Assembly (NCBI GenBank): GCA_046496595.1
Contig: JAWOGU010000273.1
Span: 1-5,934, forward strand
From: GCA-2746795 sp046496595
GTDB lineage: Bacteria; Chloroflexota; Anaerolineae; Promineifilales; Promineifilaceae
Length of the DNA stretch: 5,934 nucleotides
Reading direction: 5' to 3'
Under the pieces are notes generated by a model, which ran no database searches, was not told the origin of the DNA, and worked only from the letters and a program-made list of their open reading frames with translations. Every line of letters begins with the position of its first letter. The stretch's first letter is position 1. The position numbers and the translations under genes are program-made. Shown one piece after another: positions 1-5,652 of the stretch.

Positions 1-14
1 GCATCAAGGAGAAA

Positions 15-176
15 TTATGACAAATTACCATGGGAATTTCTGGAATCGGCCAATTGTTTGGCCGGATTTATCGCCACAATAACAATCCCCGCCAGTACCG
101 CAATAATGGCTACGACCAAAAGGACCTCAAGTAATGTAAAACCTGATCGCACACCTTTTTGTTTCTTTTTTCGCAT
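15..176 (-). CDS. Type IV pilin-like protein, truncated (prepilin N-terminus only)
   Basis: This 53-residue frame opens with ATG at 176 and closes with TAA at 15-17. Seen: a basic leader (MRKKKQKGVRSG), then GFTLLEVLLVVAI and a long hydrophobic helix through about residue 37. This is the class III prepilin signal: cleavage by prepilin peptidase is expected between Gly12 and Phe13, and the conserved Glu is at +5 of the mature protein (residue 17). Family knowledge: such pilins and pseudopilins are usually 120-180 residues and insert in the inner membrane before assembly into a pilus or secretion pseudopilus. Here the typical continuation after the NPAKQLADSRN segment is lost and the frame stops six residues later. 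No other frame restores it, so I infer a broken gene. It is read divergently from the sensor fragment at 327. There is no Shine-Dalgarno sequence, but a good promoter lies just upstream. Sure of the family, unsure that a functional protein is made. Confidence 0.75.
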   Translation of the reverse strand: MRKKKQKGVRSGFTLLEVLLVVAIIAVLAGIVIVAINPAKQLADSRNSHGNLS

Positions 177-202
177 ATTTTTATTATATACTTAACTTAA
201 AG

Positions 203-231
203 ATTATAATGATTAAAATTTAATTTGGCAA
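203..231 (-). promoter_or_regulatory. Sigma-70-type promoter for the truncated pilin gene
   Basis: On the minus strand, TTGCCA (226-231) is followed after exactly 17 bases by a perfect TATAAT (203-208), with AT-rich DNA around it. Transcription would begin near 196, giving a leader of about 20 bases before the ATG at 176. The match is seen directly; activity is inferred. Confidence 0.6.
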
Positions 232-285
232 ATTTTGTTCCGTTGCCACGCAGATTCTTTTAGGGTTCCGTCTGTATGTAATTTG

Positions 286-294
286 TGGTATAAT
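286..294 (+). promoter_or_regulatory. Extended -10 promoter for the membrane sensor fragment
   Basis: TGG directly precedes a perfect TATAAT (289-294), forming an extended -10 element. The -35 region, near 266-271, is poor. Transcription would start around 301, leaving about 25 bases before the ATG at 327. It is divergent from the pilin promoter, and the two -10 elements are about 80 bases apart. Confidence 0.5.
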
Positions 295-326
295 ATTATA
301 ATAGTTTGAATAAACCACAAACGCAG

Positions 327-635
327 ATGTCATTACATTACTTGCTAACAAATCACAGGGCTAGAACGCTTAAACAATTTTCGCACGTTTTAAGCGTTGT
401 TGTATTGGCTATGGGAGTGGTGACCTTGGTCGGCTGGCAATTAAACATAGATATTCTGAAAAGCGGCTGGAGCGGTCTCATACCGGTAAATCCCCTCACA
501 GGGCTGCTATTTATTGTCACTGCGATATCCGCGCTGATTCTGAACAAAAATAAACATTGTTATCTGGCCGGTAAAATCTTGGCGGCGGTTGTAGTTGTGA
601 TTGCTTCTCTGAAAACCGGTTTAACCAGGTTCTAG
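327..635 (+). CDS. N-terminal fragment of a multi-pass membrane sensor (histidine kinase or similar)
   Basis: This frame gives 102 residues from ATG at 327. A TTG at 306 would add seven residues but sits almost on the predicted transcript start, so I prefer 327; neither has a Shine-Dalgarno. Three hydrophobic stretches are seen at about residues 19-37, 58-73 and 80-95. Between the first two is GWQLNIDILKSGWSGLIPVNPLTG. That pattern (GW, short amphipathic stretch, LKS, G, then a proline/asparagine/threonine step into the next helix) is familiar from the membrane input region of PAS/GAF-type histidine kinases in Chloroflexota and related bacteria. No PAS, kinase or GGDEF domain follows: the frame stops at 633-635 after running into antisense of the korA-like gene. 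I infer a gene that lost its signalling output. Overlap with the opposite CDS is about 119 bases. Family assignment is from pattern only. Confidence 0.5.
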   Translation: MSLHYLLTNHRARTLKQFSHVLSVVVLAMGVVTLVGWQLNIDILKSGWSGLIPVNPLTGLLFIVTAISALILNKNKHCYLAGKILAAVVVVIASLKTGLTRF

Positions 636-1191
636 AAGTCGATAATCCCCGGTCAAAAATCCAGAAGGTCATGCCCAGTGCAAAAAAGTTTTGGCAGCGA
701 TCTTTATCTTTGGTCGTGAGACCCTCTATGTCTTTGAGCGCTTCACGCGTCAGGGTGGTCAAAGGCACTTCGTGAACTTCGTAGCCGACCAGCGAACCAT
801 CTTCCAGTGGATTGGTGTCATACTCTGCTTTTTTGAGGTTTGCCAGCGTGAAGGCATCGGTATTGACGATGATGACGCCGCCCCGCTCCAAATCCGGCAG
901 GCTGGCTTTGAGCGCAGCAGGATTCATAGCAACAAGTACGTAGGGAGAATCGCCGGGGGTTAAAATATCATATTGCGATAGGTTCACCTGAAAGCCGCTG
1001 ACGCCAGCCAGGGTACCAGCCGGCGCACGGATTTCAGCGGGATAATCTGGCAGGGTGCTGATGTCGTTGCCAAAAACGGCCGACGTGTTGGTAAATTGAG
1101 AACCGGTCAACTGCATCCCATCGCCGGAATCACCGGCAAAGCGAATGACAACTGACTCCAGTTCTTCAATTTGGGCAGTGGGATCACTCAT
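517..1191 (-). CDS. 2-oxoacid:acceptor oxidoreductase subunit alpha (KorA-type), C-terminally truncated
   Basis: This 224-residue frame starts at ATG 1191 with a strong Shine-Dalgarno (GAGGAG at 1198-1203, six-base spacer). Residues 15-35 contain VVIRFAGDSGDGMQLTG, the glycine-rich start of the pyruvate/ketoisovalerate oxidoreductase gamma domain. The domain continues through VLVAMNPAAL (86-95), GGVIIVNTDAF (104-114) and NFFALGMTFWIFDR (168-181). In the fused family (about 570-620 residues) this domain is followed by the thiamine-binding-partner alpha domain, and the enzyme with its beta subunit oxidises a 2-oxoacid such as 2-oxoglutarate to an acyl-CoA with reduced ferredoxin. Here similarity ends around Trp189 to Lys196. 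The remaining residues are antisense of the membrane-sensor frame, and neither the alpha domain nor a korB follows. The product is therefore probably inactive. Upstream lies an FCD regulator, 174 bases away. Family call is firm; truncation is clear; its cause is inferred. Confidence 0.85.
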   Translation of the reverse strand: MSDPTAQIEELESVVIRFAGDSGDGMQLTGSQFTNTSAVFGNDISTLPDYPAEIRAPAGTLAGVSGFQVNLSQYDILTPGDSPYVLVAMNPAALKASLPDLERGGVIIVNTDAFTLANLKKAEYDTNPLEDGSLVGYEVHEVPLTTLTREALKDIEGLTTKDKDRCQNFFALGMTFWIFDRGLSTSRTWLNRFSEKQSQLQPPPRFYRPDNNVYFCSESARISQ

Positions 1192-1217
1192 AACAATCTC
1201 CTCGTTTGTAATTTTGG

Positions 1218-1248
1218 GCGCGAAAATGAGAAATATTTGTTTTCGCGC
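1218..1248. promoter_or_regulatory. Perfect 9-bp inverted repeat in the korA-like leader
   Basis: GCGCGAAAA (1218-1226) and TTTTCGCGC (1240-1248) form a perfect inverted repeat with 13 AT-rich bases between. The half-site centres are 22 bases apart, about two helical turns, which fits a dimeric repressor site or an RNA hairpin. It lies 15 bases upstream of the GAGGAG ribosome site of the korA-like gene. Role inferred. Confidence 0.4.
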
Positions 1249-1299
1249 TCCTTGACCTTAGGTTTGATATTTTTAGCCAGCATCTATGCAGATTGCTGC

Positions 1300-1338
1300 C
1301 TGAGCTTGTCGAAGGCAGCCGGGCTTCGACAGGCTCAG
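1300..1338. repeat. REP-like palindrome (15-bp stem)
   Basis: CTGAGCTTGTCGAAG (1300-1314) pairs with CTTCGACAGGCTCAG (1324-1338) around a nine-base loop, with one T-G position. The TGAGC-TGTCGAAG core is a pattern I recognise as a common dispersed intergenic palindrome in high-copy repeats of several bacterial phyla. It lies 27 bases past the stop of the FCD regulator gene. No T-run follows on either strand, so it is not a textbook terminator, though it could slow or shield transcript ends. A second, exclusive pairing exists: GCTGCC (1295-1300) with GGCAGC (1314-1319). Confidence 0.6.
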
Positions 1339-1365
1339 CCCTCGGCAATACTGTATAGGCGCTCT

Positions 1366-2046
1366 CTATCCACTGTTTCCCAGGACAGGCACAGTTGGTA
1401 ATAAACAGAAATGTTCTGTCAGGAGTGTCAGACCTTCATCAAAGTCGTTTGCTTCCAACGCATCCACGATTCTTTCGTGATAGATCCATACATCAAGCCA
1501 ATACTGGTACATGACAAAGCGGGTCAGTTCGCTGGCTTCGTAGGCATCCCAATAGGCTTCCAACAAACCCTGAACAAACGGGTTTTCTAAGCGGCTGAAT
1601 ATTTTGAGATGGAATTGGCGATGTTCGCCGTTAGGTACGTGAACCGGGTGGCTGCGTAATTTTTGCCAGGCGCTGTCGACAATTTTGCGCAGGTCATGTT
1701 TATCCTCGAGGGAAAGGTGGGTAACGGCTTCATGCCACATGCTTTTCTCGACTGCCTGCCGGACCTGGCTGAACTGTTTGAATTGTGTTTCGCCGGTTCC
1801 CAGACTGAATAACAAACCAATCAGCACGGATGGTTTAAAGTTGAATGGCTCGCGCCGGATACCTTTGCGGGTGCGCACGGAGACAAAACCAAGCGCCCGC
1901 GCCACTTCCAACTGTTCACGCAGTTTACCCACACTGAGTCCCAGTTCGGCGCTGATTTCATTCAACGTCGGTACCCTATCCTCTGGTTCTACGTGGTTGT
2001 CGATGAGATATTTGAGAAAGTCGGAATCTAGATTGTGCAACAGCAT
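1366..2046 (-). CDS. GntR-family (FadR/FCD-type) transcriptional regulator
   Basis: 226 residues from ATG at 2046 to TAG at 1366-1368. Residues about 5-67 form a winged helix-turn-helix: EDRVPTLNEISAELGLSVGKLREQL matches the GntR pattern of a polar lead-in, recognition helix and wing (VRTRKGIRREP). Residues about 85-215 are helical and fit the FCD ligand domain: FHLKIFSRLENPF (145-157), YHERIVDALEANDFDEG (189-205) and TEHF (210-213). His146, His190 and His212 fit the family's metal-binding histidines; the Asp that usually precedes the FH motif is replaced by His142. FCD regulators bind carboxylic acids and usually repress nearby catabolic genes. Position before the korA-like gene suggests, but does not show, control of 2-oxoacid metabolism. 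No Shine-Dalgarno is seen. Just upstream is the small palindrome ATTGAATCAAT (2076-2086), a conceivable autoregulatory site. Confidence 0.85.
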   Translation of the reverse strand: MLLHNLDSDFLKYLIDNHVEPEDRVPTLNEISAELGLSVGKLREQLEVARALGFVSVRTRKGIRREPFNFKPSVLIGLLFSLGTGETQFKQFSQVRQAVEKSMWHEAVTHLSLEDKHDLRKIVDSAWQKLRSHPVHVPNGEHRQFHLKIFSRLENPFVQGLLEAYWDAYEASELTRFVMYQYWLDVWIYHERIVDALEANDFDEGLTLLTEHFCLLPTVPVLGNSG

Positions 2047-2117
2047 CGCTTTGATTAATCTGATTTATTGGATAAATTGAATCAATCCGAATTGTAGCAA
2101 AATATGGAAGGGGTGAC

Positions 2118-2137
2118 AAGAGAACGGCCGTTTTCTT
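2118..2137. repeat. Intergenic AACGGCCGTT copy within a 20-bp near-palindrome
   Basis: The exact 10-base palindrome AACGGCCGTT is at 2123-2132. It extends to a 20-base near-palindrome (AAGAG and TTCTT flanks) with one mismatched pair, at 2122/2133. It sits between the nitroreductase stop and the regulator start. The same 10-mer occurs three more times in the window, all in one gene. Confidence 0.7.
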
Positions 2138-2153
2138 TGTGTATTTTCAGCAA

Positions 2154-2756
2154 TCAAGGCAGGTAAATAACGCGGCTTTCGAGGGGGCTGCGGGTTTTCT
2201 CTTTCTGTTCGGCCGGATAACCAATGGTAATCAAAGCCTGCGGTTCCCAATCATCGGGCAAAGACAGGCTGTTTCTGACCACGTCAGAACAAAAGAGAGG
2301 GGCGCACATCCAGCATGCGCCCAGTCCCAAAGCGTGAGCCGCCAGCAGAAGATTCTGCCCGGCCAGGGCTGTGCTTTGGGCCGCCATCAGCCATTCATGC
2401 TGCTGGCGGGCGACATCCGGGTAGCGGTCCATGTCCGCCATTGAAAGGCAGAGCAGGATGAGCAAGGGCGCCTGGGTCAGGCGCTGGTAAGAGCGGGCGG
2501 CGTCTTTTTCGATGAGATCAGGCGGGACGTGGTCGGCCTGTAAATCGATCCTGAGCTTTGCGCCCATGGCTTGAGCCAGGCGCTCTTTTGTGCCCTGGTT
2601 TTGGATGACGGCGAAGCGCCAGGGCTGCCGGTTATGGGCCGAGGGCGCCCAGGCCGCCGCGGCGAGCAATTGGTCTACCAATTCTGGCGGCACGGGGTCT
2701 GGCTGGTAGCGCCGGATAGAGCGCCGGGAAATAATCCAGTTGATTTTTTCGTCCAT
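2154..2756 (-). CDS. Nitroreductase-family FMN protein, like the C-terminal domain of FbiB
   Basis: 200 residues, a full-length stand-alone domain. The FMN-binding start is seen as RRSIRRYQPDPVP (11-23), followed by WAPSAHNRQPWRF (36-48). Then come APLLILLCLSMADMDRYPD (97-114ish), QSTALAGQNLLLAAHALGLGACWMCAPLF (127-155) and DWEPQALITIGYPAE (169-183). These blocks resemble the C-terminal half of actinobacterial FbiB, which reduces dehydro-F420-0 with FMNH2 during coenzyme F420 maturation, more than classical nitroreductases such as NfsB. The glutamate-ligase half (CofE) is absent here and would be encoded separately. The specific F420 role is inferred; a general FMN-dependent reductase is the alternative. 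The start at 2756 lacks a Shine-Dalgarno (the preceding bases are pyrimidine-rich), with no better start upstream in frame. It is divergent from the zinc-ribbon gene and followed 107 bases later by the FCD regulator. Confidence 0.85.
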   Translation of the reverse strand: MDEKINWIISRRSIRRYQPDPVPPELVDQLLAAAAWAPSAHNRQPWRFAVIQNQGTKERLAQAMGAKLRIDLQADHVPPDLIEKDAARSYQRLTQAPLLILLCLSMADMDRYPDVARQQHEWLMAAQSTALAGQNLLLAAHALGLGACWMCAPLFCSDVVRNSLSLPDDWEPQALITIGYPAEQKEKTRSPLESRVIYLP

Positions 2757-2788
2757 GGAGGTGATGGTAACAAAGGTTGTTTAAACCA

Positions 2789-2818
2789 CAAAGAGCCTTG
2801 CGTGCGCAAGGCCCTTTG
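2789..2818 (-). promoter_or_regulatory. Leader hairpin upstream of the nitroreductase gene
   Basis: CAAAG-A-GCCTTGCG (2789-2802) faces CGCAAGGC-C-CTTTG (2805-2818) with a two-base loop. The single non-complementary pair (2794/2813) becomes G-U in minus-strand RNA, so only that transcript folds completely. It lies 32 bases from the nitroreductase start. No U-run follows, so this is a leader structure or dispersed repeat rather than an intrinsic terminator. Confidence 0.4.
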
Positions 2819-2855
2819 CGGGAAGAGGAGAAAAAAGGAGGAATAGGTTATTTGC

Positions 2856-2891
2856 TTGAACAATGTTTCCAATAACAGTTTAATTGTTCAA
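2856..2891. promoter_or_regulatory. Spaced 9-bp inverted repeat in the divergent control region
   Basis: TTGAACAAT (2856-2864) and ATTGTTCAA (2883-2891) are exact reverse complements separated by 18 bases. The region is AT-rich and lies between two divergent genes, so a regulator site is plausible. No specific family is recognised. Confidence 0.35.
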
Positions 2892-2934
2892 TGAAGAAAT
2901 TCTAGCGCACCCAGACGGCAAAGAAAGGCAAGTC

Positions 2935-2943
2935 TGATACAAT
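2935..2943 (+). promoter_or_regulatory. Extended -10 promoter of the zinc-ribbon gene
   Basis: TGA precedes TACAAT (2938-2943, five of six to TATAAT), forming an extended -10. The -35 region near 2915-2920 is weak, as expected for this class. The start of transcription would be about 2950, within the adjoining palindrome. Confidence 0.5.
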
Positions 2944-2946
2944 GCT

Positions 2947-2966
2947 AGTGTAAACTAGTTTACACT
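2947..2966. promoter_or_regulatory. Perfect 20-bp palindrome, probable operator
   Basis: AGTGTAAACT (2947-2956) is followed directly by its exact reverse complement (2957-2966). It begins three bases after the -10 hexamer, so it covers the predicted +1 site. This placement and the gapless symmetry fit a repressor operator, for example of TetR-type proteins. No TetR-like gene is in the window, so the binder is unknown. Confidence 0.55.
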
Positions 2967-2993
2967 TTGGCAGGATCAGGCTCAGGGATAACG

Positions 2994-3803
2994 ATGACGC
3001 TGCGCTGTAAAAATTGTGACCAGGTTATTTTGGCGGCAGATACGGTGTGCTGGCACTGTGGCCGGGAATTGGAGCCAACCGAAACGCCGTCGCAGGTTCA
3101 GTCAGGGGCGGCAGCGGAAGCTGAAGCAGTTGAACGGTCGTTAACGGCCGTTTCCGTTTTTGCGCTCCTGACATTGATGACCATTTTGCTGTTGTGGCTG
3201 GCAACGCAGGTTTTGTCTCGTTATCCCATCATTCAGCTTGATCCGCAGGCGCCGGTGAAACCGGGCTGGACTGCGTTTGTGGACCACCGGAGCAATTTTA
3301 TGCTGGACCTGCCGCCGCGCTGGAGTTGGCTGGAGGATGAAACGGGCGCTGAACTGGCAGCGCTGACGGCGGCCCTCGCGGAACAGCCTCAATATGAAGC
3401 GGCTTTGGCGCCGCTGTTCTGGGAAGCGGCAGATATGGAGGTGCGGCTCCTGGCACAACCGGCCACGCCGACAGACGAGGCTATATCCGGTTTTGTGATT
3501 GTGGGGGAGAGCGCCCGCTTGAGCCGCTTAACGCCAACGCTGATTCAGGCATTGCTAAAACGCGGGGCAGAAAACGTGCAGGTGGAGGAAACGGCCGTTT
3601 CTCAGGATTTACACGGCCATGAAATGGTAACGGCCGTTACCCAATTCACGATAAACAATCAGACATGGCAGTGCCAACAGTACATCATCCAAAGTCAGAC
3701 TTCCAATTACATTGTCGCCGTATGCCAGCCGGACAATGGCTCTCAAGATCAGGCCGCCAATAGTTTAGTGGGCAGCTTTCAATTATTTGATCCCCCAAAG
3801 TGA
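2994..3803 (+). CDS. Zinc-ribbon, single-span membrane protein of unknown function
   Basis: 269 residues from ATG 2994, chosen because AGGG (2984-2987) precedes it by six bases; a TTG at 2967 would remain in frame but sits directly against the operator palindrome. Seen: two CxxC pairs (Cys5/Cys8 and Cys19/Cys22) forming a zinc ribbon, an acidic Ala/Glu-rich linker (28-48), one hydrophobic span (about 50-74), then a domain of about 195 residues. With a cytoplasmic ribbon, the C-terminal part would be outside the membrane. Its pattern (FVDHRSNFMLDLPPRWSW near 95-112, a final strand GSFQLF) recalls PsbP/Mog1-like folds, a weak inference. Cys227 and Cys244 could form a disulfide. Three copies of AACGGCCGTT lie in the gene, all in the same frame. 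No enzymatic motif is seen. It converges on the acyl-CoA dehydrogenase gene, its stop codon lying inside the shared hairpin. Confidence 0.75.
   Translation: MTLRCKNCDQVILAADTVCWHCGRELEPTETPSQVQSGAAAEAEAVERSLTAVSVFALLTLMTILLLWLATQVLSRYPIIQLDPQAPVKPGWTAFVDHRSNFMLDLPPRWSWLEDETGAELAALTAALAEQPQYEAALAPLFWEAADMEVRLLAQPATPTDEAISGFVIVGESARLSRLTPTLIQALLKRGAENVQVEETAVSQDLHGHEMVTAVTQFTINNQTWQCQQYIIQSQTSNYIVAVCQPDNGSQDQAANSLVGSFQLFDPPK
3133..3152. repeat. Two abutting copies of the AACGGCCGTT palindrome
   Basis: AACGGTCGTT (3133-3142, one change) is followed without gap by the exact AACGGCCGTT (3143-3152). The exact copy encodes Thr-Ala-Val just before the membrane span. Confidence 0.7.
3590..3599. repeat. 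AACGGCCGTT palindrome, coding copy
   Basis: Exact 10-mer inside the zinc-ribbon gene, read in the same frame as the copy at 3143 and again giving Thr-Ala-Val (residues 200-202). Confidence 0.7.
3629..3638. repeat. AACGGCCGTT palindrome, coding copy
   Basis: Exact 10-mer only 39 bases after the previous one, in the same frame, encoding Thr-Ala-Val at residues 213-215. Confidence 0.7.
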
Positions 3804-3854
3804 TACGTGATACGTGATGCGTGACCTTACGCATCACGTATCACGTATCACGCA

Positions 3855-3857
<3 letters not shown>
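3801..3857. repeat. Heptamer-built inverted repeat between convergent genes, possible bidirectional terminator
   Basis: A perfect 22-base inverted repeat (3801-3822 against 3829-3850) encloses a six-base loop. Each arm is made of 7-base units: TGATACG, TGATACG, TGATGCG on the left, and CGCATCA, CGTATCA, CGTATCA, CGCATCA on the right (3830-3857). The first unit supplies the TGA stop of the zinc-ribbon gene, and the last TCA supplies the TGA stop of the acyl-CoA dehydrogenase. The placement suits a two-way transcript end, but there is no proper T-run, so termination is inferred from position and stem strength. Confidence 0.65.
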
Positions 3858-5021
<1,164 letters not shown>

Positions 5022-5037
5022 GGCAACTCCGGGTTAG

Positions 5038-5159
5038 CTAGAGCCAGTACCTCAACTTTTTAATTTGCGGGATGGTTTGTAGTAACCGCTTCAGCGGTTA
5101 GACGGCTAAAGCCGTTACTACAAACCCCCAAAATCATAAATTCTGGGTACTGGAGCTAG
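5038..5159. repeat. 122-bp nested inverted-repeat element (MITE-like)
   Basis: The outer arms CTAGAGCCAGTACC (5038-5051) and its imperfect partner at 5146-5159 match at 12 of 14 positions. Inside, GGTTTGTAGTAAC (5074-5086) is exactly complementary to 5114-5126. Within that are two small hairpins: TAACCGCT/AGCGGTTA (5083-5090/5093-5100) and ACGGCT/AGCCGT (5102-5107/5110-5115). The whole can fold into a cross-like shape. It has no coding capacity and no clear target duplication. It fills nearly all of the 171-base gap between mscL and the acyl-CoA dehydrogenase gene. Confidence 0.7.
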
Positions 5160-5192
5160 AAAATTGAGAATGAATAAGTTTGAAACTTGGAT

Positions 5193-5570
5193 TCAGGTTT
5201 GGTTGTTTTTTAACAAGTCGCGGATTTCGGCGAGCAGTTTCTCTTCAGGCGATGGTTTTGGCGGAGGAGGCGGCGCTGGCTGCTTTCTGAGAAAGTTGTT
5301 GTAGCCACGAATAATAATGAAGAGGGCAAAAGCAACCACCAGAAAGTTGATGACGGCCTGGATGAAGTTGCCGTAGGCGAGGGTTGCTTCACCAATTTGC
5401 AGGCTGAGCGTTGAGAAGTCGACGCCGCCCATTAGAATGCCGATGAGGGGCATAATGATGTCATCAACGAAGGAAGTGATTATGGCGCCAAAAGCGGTCC
5501 CCAAGATCACAGCCACCGCCAGATCGATGACGTTGCCCCGATTGATAAATTCTTTGAATTCCTGAAACAT
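5193..5570 (-). CDS. mscL: Large-conductance mechanosensitive channel MscL
   Basis: 125 residues, slightly short for a family of about 130-150. It starts at ATG 5570 with AAAAAGGAG ending six bases upstream. Seen: the amphipathic N-terminal helix MFQEFKEFI; the signature RGNVIDLAVAVILGTAFG (11-28) leading into the first membrane span (about 14-44); a short periplasmic loop (46-66); the second span (about 69-89); a proline-rich linker (98-108); and a charged C-terminal helix (109-121) that would form the cytoplasmic bundle. The protein is a homopentameric inner-membrane pore that opens under high membrane tension and releases solutes during osmotic downshock. It follows the F420-type oxidoreductase gene after 44 bases without a visible promoter, so they may be cotranscribed, although no functional link is known. 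Confidence 0.96.
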   Translation of the reverse strand: MFQEFKEFINRGNVIDLAVAVILGTAFGAIITSFVDDIIMPLIGILMGGVDFSTLSLQIGEATLAYGNFIQAVINFLVVAFALFIIIRGYNNFLRKQPAPPPPPKPSPEEKLLAEIRDLLKNNQT

Positions 5571-5607
5571 GTTTCACTCCTTTTTAGTCGGTAGCTGAGG
5601 GGAGCGG

Positions 5608-5652
5608 CTATAAGCTATAAGTCTATACGACTAACTTGACTAAACGACTTGA
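5608..5652. repeat. Short tandem repeats at the 3' end of the LLM oxidoreductase gene
   Basis: CTATAAG occurs twice head to tail (5608-5614, 5615-5621), and the second copy contains the gene's stop codon (CTA at 5615-5617). Next come GACTAA (5629-5634), GACTAA (5638-5643) and GACTTGA (5646-5652), spaced by 8-9 bases. The last 11 or so residues of the protein are therefore encoded by repeat-like DNA. Confidence 0.45.

Noticed and set aside
17..82. Plus-strand 21-codon frame with a good AAGGAG ribosome site five bases before its ATG
   Set aside because: Very short, and it lies antisense to the pilin coding region. At most its first codons may be the remnant of another gene cut at the junction near 36, so it is not listed as a gene.
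2047..2153. Possible promoter for the FCD regulator in the gap after the nitroreductase gene
   Set aside because: Pairs such as TTGCTA with TTTATC are too weak at the expected spacing. Only the small palindromes there are noted.
2831..2865. Purine-rich ribosome-site-like AAGGAGG on the plus strand followed by tiny frames
   Set aside because: The following TTG and ATG frames have only about five to seven codons and poor spacing. A leader peptide cannot be supported.
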